DNA from: Meghimatium bilineatum
Taxonomy: Eukaryota; Mollusca; Gastropoda; Stylommatophora; Philomycidae
Direction of reading: 5' to 3'
NCBI GenBank assembly: GCA_034231615.1
Contig: CM067298.1
Coordinates: forward strand, 33,982,127 to 34,046,126
DNA length: 64,000 nucleotides
Shown here: piece by piece, positions 57,251 through 64,000 of the stretch
Position numbering within the stretch: the first letter of the stretch is position 1
Layout of the letters: the number at the start of each line of letters is the position of its first letter
The notes under the pieces: model-generated
Told to the model about the DNA's origin: nothing
The model's database searches: none
Seen by the model: only the letters and a program-made list of their open reading frames with translations
Made by a program: the position numbers and the translations under genes

Positions 57251-59804
57251 TGTTGTTTGGGTATGAAATATAGCTCCAGAGTCTAGAGAATCAGCTCGTC
57301 AAACTCACAAATTAATAGGCAATCTCTCGTAATTCCTAGTAATCACAACAGCTACAAGCACTGCGTTCCCATCCATTGTCTTCAATCTCAAACTTTCTGT
57401 CTTCCACCATCGAACATTTATAAGTTTTTTTTCTCTTCAACACTAGCTCATCTTACACTCTTAAAAATATTGCTAATATACTAAACTATTTATTTTTAAT
57501 ATGTTCACTACTTTCATATAATCGTCAAACTGGAGTACATATAAACATACAGACGAATTGCGTGTCCATTCACACACATTCGAAACATTTACATCCTGCA
57601 CTCACCAATCGTCTATCGTATGTGTCTGGGACAGACATACACGACTATATTTGACACTGAGTGTCTACACTTGTCTTAAAAAGGGTTCCAACTCAACCAG
57701 TCCATTTCACATGGCCAAAAACATTAACTGTTCTTGCAAAGTGTTTCAGCATTGATCACTCTGCTCTGATAAATTCGAGGCCTTGCGAGTTCCGCCATTT
57801 TATTCTACTAGGACTACACGACATGGATCGAGGCAGACGTAATATCCGGTTACCAAGACAGACTCAATTTCAGAGCTTTGCAGAATCTGGAAGTGTCAAC
57901 TATCGTCTTATATAGTGCTTACTCTTGTGTATGGGGCAAAATCAGAGATACGGAGGGAGTGTTCCAGCAAAATAAAAAACCCACTACCGACATCAACACA
58001 AACAAAAAAACGTTTCGACTAAAAATAAAAAACAATATTATTTTTGTTATTTCTTGTTGTTTGTTTTTGTCCTGATGAAGAATTTTATTCGAAACATGTT
58101 TGTTTCTGTTGTTGTAGGTAGTGTGTTATGTATTTTGCTTCAACACTCCCAGTGTATCTGTGTTTTTTCCCTCATTTCTCTGTGTCATCATTCCTCTTTT
58201 CCCTCATACCGCCCTCAGATTTTGTGTACATTAGGTTGTTCCCTAATACTGAGTATTTAGCCTTAACCCTTTTGTATATGTTTATATATTTGTGTTTGTT
58301 ATATTATCGTATACAGTGAGTAATTGTTGTATGTGTTAATATGTACATACTTTCACAAATGATTGACTTCATAATTCTCACTCTACCCGAGTACACTCTT
58401 CCCTCTCAACAGTGCAGCAAGTTTCATGTCGACAGTATTGGTACATAGCTCGAGAGATATTCCGCACATGCTTCTGGGGAAACATAAGTCTCGTTGGCAA
58501 TCTGACGACGTATCTTGAAGTTGAACCAGGAGGTGTGTGTAGTCAAAGTACACTATTCTGCATCTAGCCAATACGATTTTTGAACTGTACAAATTCCATT
58601 TATTTTGGTTTTCTTCTAGTAAAGATTATTGTATGTAAAATGTTTAAATGAAATTTATACAGAAGTGCAAATGGTTTTACCTACTGTGTCGTGAAATTCC
58701 AGTGTTACAGATAACCAAAATCCAAAAAAAAAACTGCTCGCGGTGTACCGCGGAAACAGATTGTATCGAACATCTTGTGAAAATATCTGGCTATTCGATT
58801 GAAGCATCATGCCCGAGAAGTATATGTCGATATAGAGTGAGAATTGATTGCACAACGCAAATAATATCTCTGAATAGTAAATCACAGGACAGTCCCCTCC
58901 CCGAACATGTGAAACATTATTAATGCAGAGTCTAAAAGAACAGTTATGTCAGGGCTGCCATGCCCCACAGCACATGAATGCAAAAATAGTGAACACACTA
59001 CCAGAACATTAAGGCCAGTATATATGGCTATATTACGAATGAGGTACATGGCTAGAGGCAACGCCAGGTGTAACTGTTGAACAGTCGAGAAAACTGATTA
59101 TAGAAGCATACCAAAATATTACTCTTCCTCGAGAACAAGCTTATTGTTTTCTTGTTATTTTGTCTGAAGAAGCATGTGGTTTGGCAAAACAATATTCATG
59201 ATACCATGTCTTCCTAGGACAAAGAAAATGTGTAGTAGTTCAGGCTTGCATGAATTAGGTGTTCACGAGTGTGTCCTAAAATGTAACCAGGCTCACAGAT
59301 GAAAACTGTGAGTATCCAACGAAACTGGGGATGATTAACCGTATAATTACAGCAGAAAAGTTCATGGGCAGCCGAACACCATGCACGAGATAGACCTAGA
59401 CCTCCCAAGTCAAAATATCTACTTGTGGTTTCTAACTAGAAACTGCCATGTGGAGCAATGGGTTCATCAATTGTCACTGACTGAGTGTTAGAGCTGTGCG
59501 AGTATGTCATAGGCAATACATCGTCATGGATAAGAGCAAGAACCGCAATCATCGTCTAACGATATAGGAAGCAGATCGCTGGATATGAATCAAACGCGGG
59601 AATTCTATAGCTATATGAGCAAATTAAAAAATGGCACACCGTATTTAACGATCAACGACGCAAATCGCAGGAAATTTCGAGATTTTTTCCTGAAAGTGAT
59701 CGCAGAGGAAGATGAAAAGGAAGAAGAAATTTCTGAAAGTTAGTGAGTTGTAACAATGAGAATAATAATGCTCTTCGTCGTATTTATCTGCGAGGTTTTC
59801 CACC
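57251..59804. other. No recognised gene
   Basis: AT-rich with short open frames such as 58648-58923 that show no domain. CTCGCGGTGTACC near 58736 is the only link to another part of the window (36455). Confidence 0.35.
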
Positions 59805-59966
59805 GATACAGGTTTGGTTGTTTAGATGGGAAGAACACTGGCTCACAAGATGGATATCCACAGAAAAATATATGGGGGGGGGCACTGAGGAGCTTTCAAA
59901 TACAGCAGCATTTGTTAAGAAAACAGGACTTGCTGTGTAGACATGTCAAACTCCGAACGAGAAGAA
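59805..59966 (+). mobile_element. Dispersed SINE/LINE 3'-end repeat, copy 2
   Basis: Partner of 2712-2860 (minus). Shares GAAGAACACTGGC, TATCCACAGAAA, CTTTCAAATACAGCAGC and GTAGACATGTCAAACT. Confidence 0.68.
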
Positions 59967-59980
59967 GAAGAAGAAGAAGA
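59960..59980. repeat. (GAA)n tail
   Basis: AGAAGAAGAAGAAGAAGAAGA directly after the repeat body, in the place where copy 1 has TA. Confidence 0.9.
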
Positions 59981-60034
59981 TGGTTGATCATCCAGCGGAC
60001 TATTGACTCATGTCCTTTCATTATATACGCGTAT

Positions 60035-60232
60035 TTGATATATGCATGTGTTTGTGAGCTGTTCATTTGTTCCATATAAGGTGTTCCATTTTTGTGGCCA
60101 TGGTGGGAGAATTATTTATTCTAATATCATCAGCACTAGAAATTTACAGACGGTTGTGGTAGACAGTTTCGTAAGGAAGAGTGCACAGACTGGAACGTGT
60201 CGTGGCTGTAACCGTCACACAGGTTACATGAC
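60035..60232 (+). mobile_element. Dispersed repeat of unknown type, copy 1
   Basis: Matches the reverse complement of 63640-63835 over about 190 bp: TTTGTTCCATATAAGGTGTT, TCATCAGCACTAG versus TCATCCAGTGTTG, and GACAGTTTCGTAAGGA. No terminal repeats, pol III boxes or coding blocks seen. Confidence 0.65.
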
Positions 60233-62280
60233 ATAGTCACGCGACAAGGCTGCTGGTTTCGCTTGGGTGCATAGATACGTATTTTTAAATTGTCTCTATT
60301 CTTTGATAAATTCTCTGCCACAATTTATACGATTCCTATCTGTGTCAAGTCCTCCACGTCTGTCTTATTTGCACGTTCCTTAATCAAAAGTTTCTTTACC
60401 TGCTTTGAACTCGGTTCGTATGCATGTCCGCTACTGAGCATTATAAAGGCGTTGCCCAGGATTAAATATACATACATGACGTACGTTCAAGAAAGGAGAA
60501 TAATAAAACAATTGTTTGTCAGTACTTGACATTAGTTGTAACAATTAGACAAATCCAATTTTGTGTTGGTGTAGTTGTAAGTAACTGCGGGACGAAGAGC
60601 ATGGTACTCAATTAAATTTGAGAAATGCTCTCAATAATTAATTTTTGAAGATATCATATAGGCATATATAAATGCACCATAACTAAATGAAATCTCCCAT
60701 AGACAATGTCGAATATATATATATATAGGTGTATATTATTGCGGAGGTAATTATGCCATGACTACCTAAGTCGCGACACACATTATTTCGACTACCATAC
60801 GCTCTTAATGTAAGCATACTTTCGTTCAGTTCTCTTTTTAAACTCCTGTTTTCTTTTACTTCAACTGTTTCTAGACTGGCACATCTGATGAAATATACAT
60901 ATCTCTGTGAAAAAGTTACACATTAAATGGTGTTTGTTAGAATTCGTTCTCAAACTCCCGCTGTGTTCTTCATATAGCGGGACAATATTCATGCTAGGTT
61001 TGTAGAAGGATGTACTACACATATATGTTATGTCACTGATTGTTTTTAACCAATGGCCAGGTACATCTGGTTTCGGATATCATATTACAGTTATTATATT
61101 TTTTTAAAACCAATTATTTTATATTAATTTATTAAAATTATAACATTTTACGCACATGAAATTACGACTAATATATTTGCATACACATGTCTTATGAGAT
61201 CTTGGTGACTGTATTATCAAAACCACGACTTCCCGTACTTTTTTATACGTTTAAAAATTCTGATAAAACATAAACAGACTAAATGTCCGATGTCTGAGAT
61301 TGAATGCTCATACGAACAAAGTACACTTTAAAAAAACAAATATCCCGATACATTAGTTTTTTAATAATAAATGGGAAGCAATTCACGATTTAGAGGACTA
61401 CTATTGAAGACATGATTATGTATCTTTATCTTAATAATATATCGCAGGGGCTCTCAACCTGGTGTTTGAAAGATCAAAGATGCTCGCGTAATGGCATGTG
61501 GTACTCGCGCCATGTGAGTTACAACTACTCGTGAACACCTCTCTATAAGGTTACAACTAACGATTATCTGTTTACAATAGCAAATGCGTTTTAAAAACGG
61601 AAACAAAATGTGTCACGATGCTCAACATGGAGGTGTATGGTGCAAAAAAGAAAGTTATATGACCAGTTTTCAAGTTTAATCATAATTTCAATTTCCATCA
61701 AATTGTCTCTGGTGGTTCATCCATTATCTCCTATTATACAGCGTGTCATGCAAAATCACGTCTAATAACAAATGTCAATATTTCATATAATATCAATGAT
61801 ATCAATAACAGACTAGCCGGATTTTGATTTCCTCTTAGGCACAAACAGCAAGTTTAAATACTAACTCATCACGCTTTAGTAGATATCACCATGAGCGCTC
61901 TTAGTGGCTCGAAGAATTTGAACACAGTATTTTATATCTACCCGCGTATTTTGCAGCATTGAGGTGTGACTGATACACAAGCGTACTCTACCCAAGATTA
62001 TTAGTTCCCTGCACCGGTTAGAGAAATAGGTTTACGTATGCCGTATAATGAAATTTAAGAAGTCAAATCTAGTGACTGTAGTGACCTAATCTTCCAATCC
62101 ATCTATCTGATGTTGATGAAGGTAGTTACTTACTTCATTGACATAATGCTCTATCTTGCAGGTATATGAATTCTTCTGGTATCATAAGAATGAGAGAGTC
62201 ATGCATGAATCTCATGAGCATAGTAATGACAAACTATAATTCTGCAAGATAATAAAAGCAGTGAACTGCGAAATGTCCAC
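60233..62280. other. No recognised gene
   Basis: AT-rich with a TA tract near 60712-60728. CAGGGGCTCTCAACCTGG at 61445 resembles a hAT terminus but has no partner that I found. Confidence 0.35.
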
Positions 62281-62455
62281 TATATCTCCAACTATATTTC
62301 CTACTATAGATAATACTATATTTCGTACTATAAATAATAATATAGTTCCACCTGTAGATTCTACTATACTTCCTACAATAAACCTACTGTATTTTATACT
62401 ATAGATCATACTAAATTTCCTACTATAGATCTTATAATATTTTAAAGGTAGTCCA
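62281..62455. repeat. ~24-bp degenerate tandem array
   Basis: About seven units of CTACTATAGATCATACTATA plus TTTC. It is AT-rich and forms many short palindromes (ACTATAGAT). Confidence 0.85.
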
Positions 62456-62930
62456 GAGAATAGAAATGTATTGCGTCGCTGTTTCAATTTTGAATATGGC
62501 CCCACATATCCGTATTCAGCGGAAATGTTTCTATGGTCTGCAAGGATTGCCCCTTTCGTCGACAACACTATCTCGTCCAATAGTGCTCCAGTGGCAAAGC
62601 TTAATCAAGACGACTGGAGATGTAGTGAGTGAACGGAGTGTTCTGCGTGTCTAGCAAAGTCATCTGTGTTCCACAAAACTCTGATGACACATGTCTTCCA
62701 GCGCGACGAACAACATATGTTTTATCCACGCCGTTCCACCATATCCAGACTTCGCAGCAAAAGAAATTATGTATTGAAATATATAGGCTATATATATATA
62801 TGATGTCTTAAATGCAGTATTAGGTTGAACAATTGTCAGTATCGAATTTTCAATGAATAGGATTTTGCCAAGATAGGGACTAACAAAAGCAAAGTACATT
62901 TGCAAACACAATTTCATCAACAATATACTC
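62456..62930. other. No recognised feature
   Basis: Nothing recognised apart from a short TA tract near 62790. Confidence 0.4.
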
Positions 62931-62934
62931 TACC

Positions 62935-63132
62935 ATACTGCTGTGCCACTAATTCACTATGAAATCTACAATGCACATGTACCATCAATTCATTTTGAAC
63001 TCTACGACACAAATGTGTCACGAATCACCTATGAACTCTGCCGTACATCTGTGCCACGAATCACATTTTGACTCTACTATACAGTTTTGCCACATGTCAA
63101 CTATGAACTCAACTATACAGATGCGTCACAAA
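62935..63132. repeat. ~39-bp tandem array, x5
   Basis: Units of CACTATGAACTCTACAATAC plus AGATGTGCCACGAAT. Because the unit is a multiple of three, one plus-strand frame (62959-63174) stays open as a 13-residue repeat of the type MNSTIQMCHES. This is a by-product of period length, and coding is not otherwise supported. Confidence 0.88.
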
Positions 63133-63639
63133 GGGGCATGGAGCTCGACTAAGGCAGCCAATTTATCAGGATAAACCGTGAAACAGATAATTGAGCATTC
63201 GAATCATTTATAAAGCAATTGGAACCCTGCAGAACGTATTTATATTGTATAGAACGTCACTGCAGCTAAAACATGTTGCTTTGGTTGCTACATCCTGAAT
63301 AGTATATGGTTACAACCTGTTTACAGACTCTACGAAATTATGAACGTACAGGCAGCAGTTAAGACATAAGAATGTATGAATATTAACCAAACAAAAATAT
63401 TTTTCCTTAACAAGGTAGATTACTCGGTTATTTTGTATCACGGATTATATTCTGAATTATTTCCCTTCTAAAATCTGTGAACACCGAGACTTGGCTGATG
63501 ACATGAGTGATGGGAAACACTTGGATCGAAATCTACAAATATATGAGCAGCCCAAATCTCAAAGACAACATCAATCTTCTGGGAAGGAAAGACCATAATA
63601 ACATCTCCAGTCTTCGCGCACAAAATGTATAACTTAAAG
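63133..63639. other. No recognised feature
   Basis: AT-rich; nothing recognised. Confidence 0.4.
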
Positions 63640-63835
63640 GTGCAACTGAAAGAATATAACGACAACACACGCCAGGGTGCATCTTGTGAGCTTATCCCTA
63701 CGAAACTGTCGACCACCACATTTTTGGGATATTACAACACTGGATGACGTCAGGAAAATGTCTCTACCTCCAAAGACACATAAATGGAACACCATATATG
63801 GAACAAAATAACAACTCATAAACACACATATATAA
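63640..63835 (-). mobile_element. Dispersed repeat of unknown type, copy 2
   Basis: Minus-strand counterpart of 60035-60232, with TTTGTTCCATATATGGTGTT and GACAGTTTCGTAGGGA. Confidence 0.65.
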
Positions 63836-64000
63836 ATAGGGGGGGCTACACTTTATGTGCTTCCCAATAACGGCTCAGGAAGTAGGGCATGATCCCATTG
63901 ACAGCTGAATCAACATCTAATCAATTATTTCAATTCATTCCTTCCCCCTCCCCCCCCAATTTTCTTTCCACCCACTTCCCTTTAATCTGTCTCACACACA
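63836..64000. other. No recognised feature; G and C runs
   Basis: A short G run near 63840 and C runs near 63945-63957. Confidence 0.5.

Noticed and set aside
61445..61465. hAT-like terminus CAGGGGCTCTCAACC
   Set aside because: No inverted partner or 8-bp duplication could be found nearby.

Overview
The window looks like AT-rich, repeat-dominated intergenic DNA from a large animal genome. The mix of non-LTR retrotransposon (LINE) reverse transcriptase relics, tRNA-derived SINEs, hAT-type miniature elements, long (TA)n tracts and many short tandem arrays fits a mollusc, perhaps a coleoid cephalopod such as an octopus, but this is inference and no single sequence proves it. I find no convincing host protein-coding gene, rRNA gene or intact tRNA gene. 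Nearly all open frames are short, lack recognisable domains, or are translations of microsatellites and dead transposable elements.

Layout. 1-1530 holds a decayed LINE reverse transcriptase. 1667-2195 has two hAT-like miniature elements with 8-bp target duplications. 4395-10632 is a nearly identical segment present twice on either side of a 100-N gap (7156-7255); each copy carries the same broken LINE fragment, a ~33-bp tandem array and a 44-bp minisatellite, and the pattern suggests unmerged contig ends or haplotypes. 12797-16035 contains three LINE C-terminal ends (two with a terminal C2H2 finger), a SINE piece and a ~20-bp tandem array. 16330-17821 has a fold-back element, a ~50-60-bp tandem array and a third hAT-like element. 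19795-24611 has tandem arrays, a SINE with clear target duplication, a small fold-back SINE and a perfect hairpin. 25040-30165 is LINE-rich, including one rearranged LINE with endonuclease, C-terminal and linker parts out of order. 32790-38740 has more LINE relics, a 31-bp array and a GC-richer SINE/tandem block. 44546-47554 is a complete-looking, inactive IS630/Tc1/mariner-type transposon with ~100-bp terminal inverted repeats, TA target duplication, a decayed transposase and a nested SINE. 48105 to the end holds further SINEs, small tandem arrays and long stretches without recognised content.

No genes act together here. The story is layered insertion: retroposons into tandem arrays, a SINE into a DNA transposon, and tandem expansion around old LINE fragments. 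The best second-look items are the duplicated block at the gap, the 3-kb DNA transposon with its nested fold-back SINE, and the set of hAT-like miniature elements with target duplications readable by eye.
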